From the NCBI GenBank assembly GCA_030141585.1, contig JAQIFP010000087.1:1-23135 (forward strand): 23,135 nt of DNA, read 5' to 3'. Source of the DNA: Ophryocystis elektroscirrha. Its lineage: Eukaryota; Apicomplexa; Conoidasida; Neogregarinorida; Ophryocystidae. Made by a program: the position numbers and the translations under genes. The notes beneath the pieces were generated by a model. That model worked only from the letters and a program-made list of their open reading frames with translations. It did no database searches and was not told the origin of the DNA. This document shows, in pieces, positions 1 to 9,943 of this stretch (its first letter is position 1; each line of letters starts with the position of its first letter).

Positions 1-305
1 TATATATATGTATATATATGTATATATATGTATATATATGTATATATGTGTATATATATGTATATATATGTATATATATGTATATATATGTATATATATG
101 TATATATATGTATATATATGTATATATATGTATAATGTATATATATGTATATATATGTATATATATGTATATATATGTATATATATGTATATATATGTAT
201 ATATATGTATATATATGTATATATATGTACCTATATGTATATATATTTATATATATGTCTATATATATATGTATATATATATTTATATATGTATATGTAT
301 ATATA
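1..305. repeat. AT decamer satellite
   Basis: Tandem array with a unit close to TATATATATG (10 bp), nearly perfect for its first 130 bases and then drifting, with one 9-bp slip near 131-136. It touches the left edge, so its full length is unknown. All forward frames are open because the unit contains no in-frame stop, giving Tyr/Ile/Met/Val nonsense peptides; these are not genes. Confidence 0.95.
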
Positions 306-520
306 TATTACTAGGCTAATACAAATATTTTTTATATATACACCTTAATACTTCAAACTACTTAGTCACAAATAAGAATAAATTTTTCCATAAATTTAAA
401 AATGTTTATACAAGCCTTTACATATAATGTAATATTTAAATCTTATTTCTATAAAGTTTATCAGAAATAACCTTCAAAAAAATATAATGCATTTATTATT
501 ACGCAGAATTTAAACTTGAT
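306..520 (+). other. AT-rich leader region before the first gene
   Basis: Non-repetitive AT-rich DNA between the decamer satellite and the first start codon. A pyrimidine/AT stretch ending in an acceptor-like CAG at about 504-506 lies 14 bases before the ATG at 521. A 5' leader intron or a further upstream exon is therefore possible but cannot be shown. Confidence 0.4.
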
Positions 521-2689
521 ATGGATACTATAAAGCTTAACATGGATGAATTACCCGAAGAGGTTAAATCACAAGTCACAAACTTAGCTAAACACATAAG
601 TTCCTTAAGAAAATTTGATATAAAACCAATTAAAACATCGGAAGATCAATGGACAACTCCCTCATACAACGATATATCTGATTCCATAAATATACCTCTT
701 ATATTTCAAATTTTACAAATGCCTCCAAACTCTCGAGCGACTGCAGCCTCAAATAGACAAGAATTTGATTACGCTTCTATTATAGCTAATACACTTGCGG
801 CTGCCGCAAACGGAAGACTTTCGAGTCTGCCTACTCAAGGGGAGATGGAAACCCGGGCTGAAATGTCCGACCAAAATACGGATTCGATTAATATAGAGCC
901 TATTAGAAATTTAACGGAAATGTCCGCTAGATCCAATTTAAATTCTTTGACTAATAACCAATCCAGTGTTCGAGTGTTGCCTAATTCAAATAACATGGAA
1001 TCAATTATAAATGCTGTTATTGAAACGCATAATCTTCTGAGTTTTAATACTGAACCAGAGAATCAAACTAATACCAATAATGAGAATACTCCTGTTGTGG
1101 AAGAACCTACTGAATTAGAAGTTGACTTAGATAGCTCCCAAATCACTACAGATCAACATCTAACGTCTGTAGATACTACTTTAAACTCTGATATACAAAT
1201 ATGTAATCAAAATAATATTGAAGCATCACTCGAAAATGATTCCAATGTTGAAGATACAACATCAAATAACTTTAGTATAAAATCAGAAAATCGTGCACAA
1301 GAAATTGTGGAGAGAGTAAATGACGATAATTTGATAACAAACTTTTCAAATCAAAATTTAAAAAATGAAAATTCTCAAATACAAAAAAAACGAAGATTTT
1401 CTTCAATGCATTCTAAAGATGACTTAAAAGATTTTGTATCAATCGAAAATATTGAAGAAATTTCTAATTATGATACTGTCTCCTCTGGGAAAACAGAAGA
1501 TGGCTCGAATCACTCGTTATCATATAAACGTCAACAATATGAAAAAGATGTAGAAATGGAACACTCTCCTTCAAGTCCTACTGTCGAAGATTATAGTAAT
1601 GACTTTATATTAGAAGCTACTAATCCTTCTCCAGAAAGAGTCGAATTAACGGAACCAGCAAATGTTATTGTAGAATCATCCCCTGAATTAGTTATCGAGT
1701 TATTGCCAAATCAGTCAGTTTTAGATGTAGATTCAAATAATAGTCAAACACCTGTAATCGCGGAACCTATTATAGATCAGTCTCCAGAGCCGGTTGTGGA
1801 ATCATCTCCCGAACTATTACTTCACCTTGCTCCAGTAGAAAATACAAGTCCCAATTACGATAAAAATGATTCCGTTTTGGAAGCGAATCAATCGGTAGAA
1901 GATGATAACTCGTCAAATTCGAGTGAATCTCTAATAATTTCTCCAAATGAACCATTAGTTGATTCTCTCCTTGTAATGGATTCTCAAAATGAAACATCTC
2001 AAAATAGATCTAATTTATTAAGTATTAACTCTCGAATATTTAACAACGCAGATTCACTTGAAGACACTTCAATGGAAACTCGTTTTGATGGACTCATAAC
2101 TCATTATTTAGCAAATGTCCGAAATCTTCAAGTAGCGAATTCAGACGCTCAAGAAGAATTCCTTCGTAATATATGCACAGAAATTTTGATGCAAGCTATG
2201 GCTGCCAGAGAACGTTTAAACAGAGGTTCTTCTCAAGAGAATGGAGACAGAACACAGAATCAATCTACAAATCCTAATTCGAATGTTAATTCTTTACAAA
2301 TAATTGATTTATTTTCTAATCAACAAAGGCAGTCGTCAACTGAGAGAAGAGAGGAAAATCGTACTGAAGCACAGGATAGCGCAATACCTTTGACAGAGGC
2401 ATTATTAACCCCTTTACTGAGCTCATTAAGTGGTGTTGCTGATGTCTCAGTACATACTGATTTTATTACACCGTCCGATACATTTGGAAGACAAGAAGCG
2501 TCCTCCCAACAGCAGCACAACACTGGCCTCAATAATAATATATTAAGAGAAATTTCTTTTATGTTAAATGAGTCCAATAGAATAATGCCATCTCAAAATT
2601 CGACTGTGTCACCAAGTCCAAATATTGATTCACATCTTCCAATAAACCCAACACGACTACTGCAAAACGACATTTCAGCCTCCAATACG

Positions 2690-2753
<64 letters not shown>

Positions 2754-3142
2754 ATGTAGCTGGAAACGGCAACGAGCAGCCTTCAGTGAGTGTTTCCGAA
2801 ACAACTGAAAATAGAGGAAATAACAGGAATCCAAATAATGCAGTCTCCATTATTTGGGTTTCAACTATGCAAGTTGATAGGCAAAGAGGAGTTGACAGAT
2901 CTGGCGTCTACCATTTTAGACATGAAGATTTCGAGTACAGGTGCCACTCTTTACCATGGAGAAACTGGGTTCAAACTAGAGCTGTTCCAGCATCACACTT
3001 TCGTGAAGTATATTTTACGAAAAAAAATGATTCCATCAAAGAAGAAACCTCAGCTGCTGCTCCCACCACCGAAGACCTTTTACTTACTGAATCATATCAG
3101 AAAAACCAATGTTTAACATTTGAAATTTTTTCCTTCTTCTAG
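521..3142 (+). CDS. Large acidic Asn/Ser/Glu-rich protein, function unknown
   Basis: Single long open frame of 873 codons starting at the first ATG and ending in TAG. I do not recognise the family. The first 100 residues are moderately ordered (start MDTIKLNMDELPEEVKS). The middle is low-complexity and acidic, rich in Asn, Ser, Glu and Gln, with a repeated SSPEL(V/L) motif around residues 385-430. Near residues 723-745 there is an Asn tract, broken once by Ile. The last 95 residues are more complex, contain aromatic and charged residues (WVSTMQVDRQRGVDRSG...; LPWRNWVQTRA) and may hold the functional domain. No signal peptide or membrane segment is visible. Asn-rich inserts of this kind are common in AT-rich apicomplexan proteins. 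It faces the aspartyl protease gene convergently. Confidence 0.75.
2690..2754 (+). repeat. (AAC)n trinucleotide run encoding poly-Asn
   Basis: Almost pure AAC repeat of about 21 units with one ATC interruption, lying in frame in the 521-3142 gene and encoding about 13 Asn, one Ile and 8 Asn. The codon is always AAC although neighbouring Asn codons are mostly AAT, so the run arose by slippage of a DNA repeat. On the other strand it reads as poly-Leu, which is a shadow. Confidence 0.95.
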
Positions 3143-3574
3143 ATAGATACATATCTATTTATATAGAATAAGAAAAACTTATGCATTTAATAAACTTGAT
3201 AGAACTCCTGTGTATAATACAGCCATCAGGATAAGAAAAACTCTTTTAAATACTCCTACAACGTCAAAACATATTTATATCCAGATATATTATATAATCA
3301 ATATGTCTCTAATTTGCTTTTTAATAGCAAATAAACGTTATTTGTACATAATTTTATTTCATTAATTAACTCAACAAAAAAAAAAAATCATATCAAATTT
3401 AAATAAATGCAGTATATGCACCAATTAAATGACATTTTCAAATGTTGTCTGTATTAACAAGTCATCAATATCTAAACTAATAAAACTAATAAAAAGTACC
3501 TTGTATATTAGAAAAAATAAAAAAAAAAATTACAAATAATTTAATATACTATTTTTGCGTATATACAAACAAAA
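3143..3574. other. Convergent 3' intergenic region
   Basis: Separates the stop codon of the plus-strand acidic protein from the stop of the minus-strand aspartyl protease. It is AT-rich with A-runs and AATAAA-like hexamers, as expected for two facing 3' ends. I see no gene in it. Confidence 0.6.
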
Positions 3575-5939
3575 TTAAATACCAGGAAATATTGCACATA
3601 ATGACATATATATACGCAACATTAATAATAAATACAAATAAAATAGAGCATTGAAATAACCAGTATTATAGAAATATCTACAAAAAATATCTAGTGCAGA
3701 ATCGTATAAATCAGTCAGATTCTTCGACGTACTATTGGAAGGATTTTTTTCTGTGCCTTTAATGATAGAGTCAGAAATTTCAAAAACTAATTCTTTATTG
3801 TCGGGTAATTTTTTATTGTTATCGCATATTGAGTCTGCGAAACCAACTCTTGAACTATCCAGATCAAATATTACTTCTCTATGTTTGAAAAAATTTGCTC
3901 CAAGTATTATATAATCACGACTATGTTCTCCAAATGCTAGACACCATATATTTTTCTCGTCTTTGTACAAATATGAATATGAATACCAAATTAATGAATT
4001 TATTTGTATAATGGGAAAGTGGAAAAAGTCTGAGAATTCGTTTATTTCAAAACACGTTTCCGACATGTCTTCCACTGCAGCGTAATCTTTCAAAATAGAT
4101 TTCAATTTATGGAATAAGTTTTTCGGTAATAAAGTATATGTCGAGCCTAATAAATGATTATTTCTCTATATTTCATTAAAAAGAATATATATATATATAT
4201 ATATTTATTAATAACTTACTAGCTATACATATATAAGTCGTATTATTATGCACACAAACATTTACTACTACATGTATTTATGATAACTATATAATATAAT
4301 ATTATATATATATATGTATATATTATATTTATATATGTATTAACAATTATATTATATATTATTAATAATATGTGGAAAATTACTTTTCCTAATAATACAT
4401 GAATACATATAACTTATATGATTACTAAATTGATTTGCGTACATATGCACGCATACAATTTGCATACTGATTAATACTATATATATATTTAATATATATA
4501 CATGCATTATTTAAAAAAAAGTTATATAGCAATATACGCCTGTTATAATTATTTAATTTGTAATTTTACAAGTTGAACAGAAAATTACCTGAATCTAATA
4601 CACCTTTGATAGGACCTTGGGTTACAAAAAAAATTTGATCTTCAAAAACAAGTGAAAAATTATTAATATGAAAATTATAAAATTGTTCTGTGTGTAGGGT
4701 TTCCCAATAAATTTGATTATTTGTATATTTTGGTTGTTCTTTAAGTGGCTTTGAAAAACCAACAGACTTTGTAAACCTTAGGATTTTTTCTTTGTTACTG
4801 GAGTTATCTAACCGCGTACCAACATCATATATTTTATGTCTCGATCTTGTCGCTGATTGATCGAAGGTGAAATGATTCGAGGAATTGTATCCTCCTAAGT
4901 ACATGTGTCCTCCAACTTCGCTAAAACAAATCGAAAATATGAGATGCTGATTTGTATGCTTTCTCCAACTCTTCAGTAATGATTTTTGTAATTTTGAAGA
5001 TACTTGATCAATATACAATAGTCCTACTATTCCAGAGGGAGCCTATCACAGTTGGTTCAATATATAGTTCTAAATTAATATTTATATCTACAATACATAT
5101 ACACCCACAATATTTCGTTACACTTTAAAGGTTTATTCTATATCAAATAATTACATTTTCTATTGTAATTTAACCAAAGAAACCCCACTATATATATTAA
5201 TGTAAGTATATATTATATGTAATTTGATTTTATAATAATGGAATTATTATTAATAATTTATATACATATATATATATACATCTATAATATAACTATTATA
5301 ATATACTTTATATCTAATTATATTGTAATTTATATATATTTTTAGAAGTTATATACGTATTTTTTATCTAAGTATAATATATACAGTTACTTTTTAGTAT
5401 ATTTTATATATAATAATAAATTTCTATATATATAATTAGATAAATGTATGATTTTTTTTTTTTTTTTCATTTTTAAATAAATATATTAGTAATACCTGAT
5501 TGAGGAAAAGGTTGGTTTCAGCAGTATGGCATCCTATTTTTGGATGTCGGAATGTACTCTGCGAATTGAAGGGATAAAATGATACCAAGTCACTTATAAA
5601 AGAACCACTTAATAAAGAGCCCTCGGAATATTTCTGTATAAATTGACAGCCATCTTTAGTTAGACAATCATTAGGAATTTCATACGTCAAAGAAGTTGAG
5701 CTATTATAAGGATTATTTAAATGTTTACTACAGTTGTTGCAAGGAGCACATGTAAAGCTAACTATAGAACTTCCAGTATCTACTATTAACGAGTGCGGTT
5801 GACTAGGCTGTCCAATTCCAGCATACACAAAATAATAGCCATACGTACCAATATTACCATATATATTTATTTTTTGAAATATAATACCATACACCCTCAA
5901 TATAAATAGTATTACGATAAACAGTAATCTTACTATCAT
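3575..5939 (-). CDS. Membrane-anchored aspartyl protease, plasmepsin V/ASP5-like
   Basis: Pepsin-fold (A1) protease in three exons, read on the minus strand: 5939-5496, 5042-4589 and 4146-3575, with introns of 453 and 442 nt. The splice junctions keep frame and give 489 residues. A hydrophobic N-terminus (MIVRLLFIVILFILRVYG) looks like a signal peptide. First catalytic motif is DTGSS at about residue 54; the second, LDSG-ST, at about 298 is split by the second intron. Just after the first motif comes a Cys-rich insert (CAPCNNC...NPYNSSTS) resembling the nepenthesin-type insert known from plasmepsin V and ASP5. APSGIVGL follows at the start of exon 2. The C-terminus has one hydrophobic helix (about residues 460-485), fitting a membrane anchor. 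Known relatives act in the ER or Golgi and cleave export motifs; that role here is inference. It could instead be another membrane-bound apicomplexan aspartyl protease. It is divergently paired with the nicotinamidase gene. Confidence 0.88.
4147..4588 (-). other. Intron 2 of the aspartyl protease
   Basis: 442-nt AT-rich intron with TA-rich microsatellite stretches (about 4186-4205 and 4300-4360). On the minus strand it begins GTAATT and ends TTAG. Removing it joins the LDSG of exon 2 to STYTLLP of exon 3, rebuilding the second active-site motif exactly. No other gene is visible in it. Confidence 0.85.
5043..5495 (-). other. Intron 1 of the aspartyl protease
   Basis: 453-nt AT-rich intron, beginning GTATTA and ending GATAG on the minus strand, phase 0. 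It contains TA-rich runs near 5258-5280 and a T tract near 5453-5467. No coding signal is seen inside. Confidence 0.8.
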
Positions 5940-6082
5940 TAGACCTTCATATCCGGTATTATTTGCGATATATTTTTTTTTACTTTTTTTTTTTTATCCA
6001 GATAACGCTTTAGAGAATTTAATTTTTTTTTGGAATAAATTACAATTTATAAACTTTTCATACAAATTAAATAATTTGCTTG
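5940..6082. promoter_or_regulatory. Head-to-head (bidirectional) promoter region
   Basis: Only 143 bases separate the start codon of the minus-strand protease from that of the plus-strand nicotinamidase, so both promoters and 5' leaders must fit or overlap here. The region has long T tracts (about 5972-5994 and 6020-6030), typical nucleosome-excluding poly(dA:dT) DNA. No specific factor site is recognised. Confidence 0.55.
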
Positions 6083-6570
6083 ATGTCAAACTCTTTGAAA
6101 AAAGCGTTAATAGTCGTTGATGTTCAAAACGATTTTTTTGAACCTTGCGGTTCATTGAAAGTTATGAATTCTCTTAAAATAATTCCCCACATTAATTCTC
6201 TTATAAAAGATCCTGTATACTCCATAATAATATTTTCTAAGGATTGGCACCCCTCAAATCACATTTCCTTTAAAAATAATAACAGAGACCCTGTTCTAGG
6301 TGTATGGCCTAATCATTGCGTTCAGCACCAATCCGGCTCCGATTTCCATCCTAAGATTGAATTACCAAAAAACCCTATTGTTATATATAAGGGAACCAAT
6401 CCTGATTCCGAAATGTATTCATCTTTTGGAAACCCTTCGGAACCTACGCAGGTCAGTTTTGTGTGGTTTCTATTATAATTTACTTTTTTTAATTTATATG
6501 CAAACTTATTGTTAGTGAAACCAATAAAGTATCTTTTATATATTAATTACTTTTAACAGTAGTGATGAGC

Positions 6571-6615
<45 letters not shown>

Positions 6616-6910
6616 GCATATATATATATATAAGTGGTATATTAAATTATGTAATTAAATTTTTGTAAAAATCTATTTTATTTAATATTTTTGTTACTTT
6701 TAGTTGAATAACATATTAAAGAATAACGGAATAACTTCAGTAGACGTTGTTGGGCTTGCTTTAGATTACTGTGTAAAAGAAACAGCTTTAGATGCTGTTT
6801 CTTTTGGTTATAGTCCTGTTCAAATAATTCTTAAAGCTACTGCTTCCGTTAATACAGATAATTCCCTAGTTATTAAAGAATTAAAAGAAGCAAACGTCCA
6901 AATAGTATAG
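6083..6910 (+). CDS. Nicotinamidase (isochorismatase-like hydrolase)
   Basis: Hydrolyses nicotinamide to nicotinate and ammonia for NAD salvage, presumably in the cytosol. Two exons, 6083-6451 and 6704-6910, joined in phase 0 across a 252-nt intron (GTCAGT...TTTTAG), give 191 residues, close to the family's usual 180-220. The catalytic triad is visible: Asp13 in VVDVQNDFF, Lys103 in IVIYKGT and Cys146 in LALDYCVKET. The metal site DWHPSNH (Asp54, His56, His60) and the family motif WPNHCVQ followed by DFHP are intact, so the enzyme should be active. The start chosen is the ATG at 6083. No targeting signal is seen. It is divergently paired with the aspartyl protease and followed 39 bases downstream by a tRNA gene. 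Confidence 0.95.
6571..6632. repeat. (TA)n microsatellite in nicotinamidase intron
   Basis: About 62 bases of alternating TA with two single G interruptions (TATG, TATGC), inside the single intron of the nicotinamidase gene. Confidence 0.9.
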
Positions 6911-6949
6911 AATACTGTACAATGGACCACGTAATACTTTCGAACATAA

Positions 6950-7023
6950 GGTCCTATAGCTCAGCTGGTTAGAGCGTACGGCTAATAACCGTAAGGTCGG
7001 CGGTTCAAGCCCGCCTGGGACCA
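6950..7023 (+). tRNA. tRNA-Ile (anticodon AAT)
   Basis: A 74-nt cloverleaf without an intron. The acceptor stem GGTCCTA pairs with TGGGACC (one T-G wobble) and the discriminator is A. The D arm is GCTC...GAGC. The anticodon stem TACGG/CCGTA closes the loop CTAATAA with anticodon AAT at 6984-6986. The T arm GGCGG TTCAAGC CCGCC is complete. Internal pol III A box (TAGCTCAGCTGG) and B box (GGTTCAAGCCC) are present. CCA is not encoded beyond the first bases, as is usual for nuclear genes. It lies between two protein genes on the same strand. Confidence 0.97.
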
Positions 7024-7027
7024 CTTA

Positions 7028-7048
7028 TTTTAGTTAAAATTCTTTTTT
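7028..7048 (+). terminator. Probable RNA polymerase III terminator
   Basis: A T4 run at 7028-7031 starts five bases after the tRNA discriminator, backed up by a T6 run at 7043-7048. This matches the usual oligo-T pol III stop. Confidence 0.6.
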
Positions 7049-7113
7049 ATCAATTTTTGATGTTTATTAAATTAAATAAAATTTATTGAAAGTCGGGTTT
7101 CTAACAAATCAAT

Positions 7114-9902
7114 ATGTTTAAATTAATTTTAACTTATGGATTTTCAATGATATTATGTTTTGTGAGTTTAGACAACAGTAATTCAATGAATTTTTACAGA
7201 ATCCAAATAAGCTTTTCAAGTCACTTGAAAGTAAAATTATATTAGTGTTATTCCCACAATGTAGACGTAGCCCCCATTGATCGAAAAGTAATTCTTATGA
7301 TTGATTAATATATCTAAGGGCATAGAAGAAGCTACACAAAAAATGGAAGTTAGTAAATAATTTTAACTATATTTATTATTAAATAGATTACAGCTCAAAA
7401 CATTATCAACAGCGAGAATGAAGCTAGCTCAGATAACAAAAATTACACATCGGATTGCCCAGAATATTGGTAAAATTACTTTTGTATCAAATGGAAATAA
7501 GGCATTCTAAAATTTTAAAGGATAAAACTATTCAATGTATAGCACCCGATAATTATGCAGGATTTTGCAAGCGTGTTCTCTCTTTTCAAAACATGAGCCT
7601 TATTGAAAGAGTAATCACTAGTAATGCCATGACAAATAAAACTAATAAGTTTTCTATAAAGTAGTTTAACTTCTGTTAATCCTATTTTATACTATTAAAA
7701 TTTTAATTAAATGATGTAAAACTTTTGTTCAATTTATTACAATAAGAAAATGTATTTTATTTTTAGGAAAATATGGCGATAAAATGTGATTTCGAGGTAC
7801 AAGTTGTATAATTTTGAGCTATTACACAGTGGCCAAAAAAAAAATCACAGACATGTGACATAAGTAATTTGATACAACACAAATTAGATTTAGACACTCA
7901 AGTTCAATGCCCACAAGCTTTTATACCACAAGTTTAAATGTCAATTAATGTAATTCAATGTTAGGACGATGGATCATGTATTCCTAATAGTAGTATATAT
8001 ACAGGAGTAAGCTATTGAAAATTTACATTTTTACAAGATATGCCAAACTCAAGTAAATTTTTCACGTAATAAGACAGGTGATGTAATGTGTTATATCAGG
8101 AATGAATAACAAAGAACGAATTGAGTGGGCAAATAATTGTAATGTGTGTAAGGCCAAACACAGTATGAATATTACTACTTTTATTTAGCTTGGCCGTGCA
8201 AAGATTACAACTCTTTAAATATTAGAAAACCTTGTACAAATTTGTAATATTTATGAATAACTATCAAGGTCCTTCAAATTGGATACTGAAGCCCTATAAC
8301 TGGTGCGAAAATACCTTAAACAATGGTACGATAAATAGACTATTTCAAATTTCCCATAGATAACCCAAAGTGGTAAAATAATGTAAATACAGTTTATTTA
8401 CTCAGTTCGGGTTCATTTAGATTTACTTACTGGACTGAGGTACTTCATAATTAGCTAGTCTAAATAAAGAATTGTATTCTTGTGTATTCAATGAAATTAA
8501 ATAAACGGTTGTTATCTAATTCTATTAATTTATGAAAACGTACATTTAAAAAGATTTTAGTCTTCATAAACAATTTATTAATATTTTAAAAATCAAGTTA
8601 ATTTAAAATAGAAATAATCATATTACTACTACAACATTACATTAATTTTTCTGTAAATTTTATAATAATAATCCTCTTAATTTTCATGTAAATACATGTG
8701 CTTGTATAGCAAACAATTTGCACTGCATGTAAATAATAATGAGATCTTTTTGAGATCTTTTATGTAATAGATCTTTATATGTGAACCATCTAAAAATATT
8801 AACAAGTTAAGTGAAATATATTAGGATATGATTGAAGACTTCATTGATTCGTGCAAACTATCTTGGTAACCAAAAAGAATTTAATTATAAATAGGTATAA
8901 GGACAGCATATGGTACACTTTACAATGAGCATTTATAAATACTAGTGAAAATATTGACTATGACTCAATTTGCCCTGAATCTTGGACGCTTATTAATAAT
9001 CTATGCGTAGACTCAAAAAAAAACTCTTGTAACATCAAATGTTGGAGTATTGCACTAAATCATTTATTTACAGCATCTGATTTTTCTATGTTTGACACTG
9101 AATCCAAACAAAAGTTCGAAAAAGAATGCGGTGTAACCTGGCCTTGTTTAAAAGAAGAAGAAAGAGACTGGACACGTAGTTAAACCTAGAAAAATATATA
9201 ATGTTATAGAAAAATGCCCTTCAAATTGGTCACTTTTATCAGTAGGTATTTTATATTATATATATAGTATTGAATAAAAAATTTAGACTATTCACAAAAA
9301 TGATAATTTATACCAAAAAATGTTATGTTTTACGTTTTAAAATACATGCAAGAAATTATTTTGTTGCATGTTGTTTTAAAAATCTAATGTTTTATGTTTT
9401 ATGAGATAGAAAGCTCATGTAATTACTAAAACAAATTATGTTTATTTGCTATCATGTAATTTAGATATAAATTAAAAAACATATATACATAATATATTTT
9501 TACATTCAAAATAGAGTGTCTGTGTACCTACAACATCGTGGAAACCACTGTTCATAAAATATAACTTTTGTAAACAGCCTCAATCTTTTGAACAATATAA
9601 TTGTTCACAAGTAATGTATACATTATAACATTTATTCTATCAGAAAAGAAAATTTGCTTCTGACTGTGATGCACCGTGGCCTTTTAAACGTAGCAGCATA
9701 AATACATATTCTCTAACTTATAAAAATAAAACAGATTCTGAAAGTAAGCATTACTTTGTTTGCAAAATTGCTTTTTTTCTAGTTATATATAGTGACGCCC
9801 AAATACCTAGTATAGATTATCTTAGAGTAAAATTCAATATGTTTTGAAAATGTAATTCAGGAAGGAGCTATAACTAAAGATATTTTAACAAATTACTTGT
9901 AA
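7114..9902 (+). CDS. CPW-WPC repeat secreted protein with 22 introns
   Basis: Secreted/surface protein of the apicomplexan CPW-WPC family. Exons: 7114-7161, 7246-7287, 7319-7352, 7394-7469, 7502-7610, 7767-7796, 7830-7863, 7894-7931, 7965-8006, 8038-8065, 8100-8147, 8189-8233, 8269-8325, 8360-8372, 8406-8439, 8825-8865, 8895-8912, 8946-9175, 9210-9241, 9515-9610, 9644-9743, 9783-9826, 9861-9902. All introns are GT...AG and phases match at every junction, giving 426 residues. A signal-like start (MFKLILTYGFSMILCF) precedes five domains starting at Cys63 (CPEYW...CDFEWP), Cys130 (CPQAF...CNVSWPC), Cys192 (CPSNW...CKLSWYKD), Cys255 (CPESW...CGVTWPC) and Cys325 (CPSNW...CDAPWPF). Domains 2 and 4 keep full WPC; 1, 3 and 5 are degenerate at its end. 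In Plasmodium this family is linked to ookinete surfaces; the role here is inferred. The first two exons are the least certain. Confidence 0.88.
8440..8824 (+). other. Long intron inside CPW-WPC domain 3
   Basis: 385-nt AT-rich intron, GTACTT to TTAG, phase 0, joining FTYWTE to DMIEDF. No coding signal or RNA gene is visible. It sits at the domain position where domain 1 has its 156-nt intron and domain 5 a 33-nt one. Confidence 0.75.
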
Positions 9903-9943
9903 AACTTTTTGATAAAGACAAGCACATAGTTGATTACGATAAA

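Noticed and set aside
8..348. Open frames of 67-103 codons made of Tyr, Ile, Met and Val
   Set aside because: They are simply the decamer TATATATATG satellite read in three frames; the repeat has no stop codon until it decays.
2593..2850. Minus-strand frame with a poly-Leu tract
   Set aside because: It is the antisense of the (AAC)n Asn run in the 521-3142 gene and has no other support.
7455..7664. A separate 69-codon gene
   Set aside because: Its first codons fall inside a 32-nt intron and its body is CPW-WPC exon 5 (7502-7610).
7664..9940. Decayed pseudogene or empty intergenic DNA
   Set aside because: The stop codons all fall in segments that behave as GT...AG introns; removing them leaves one open frame with intact motifs, not expected of random decay.
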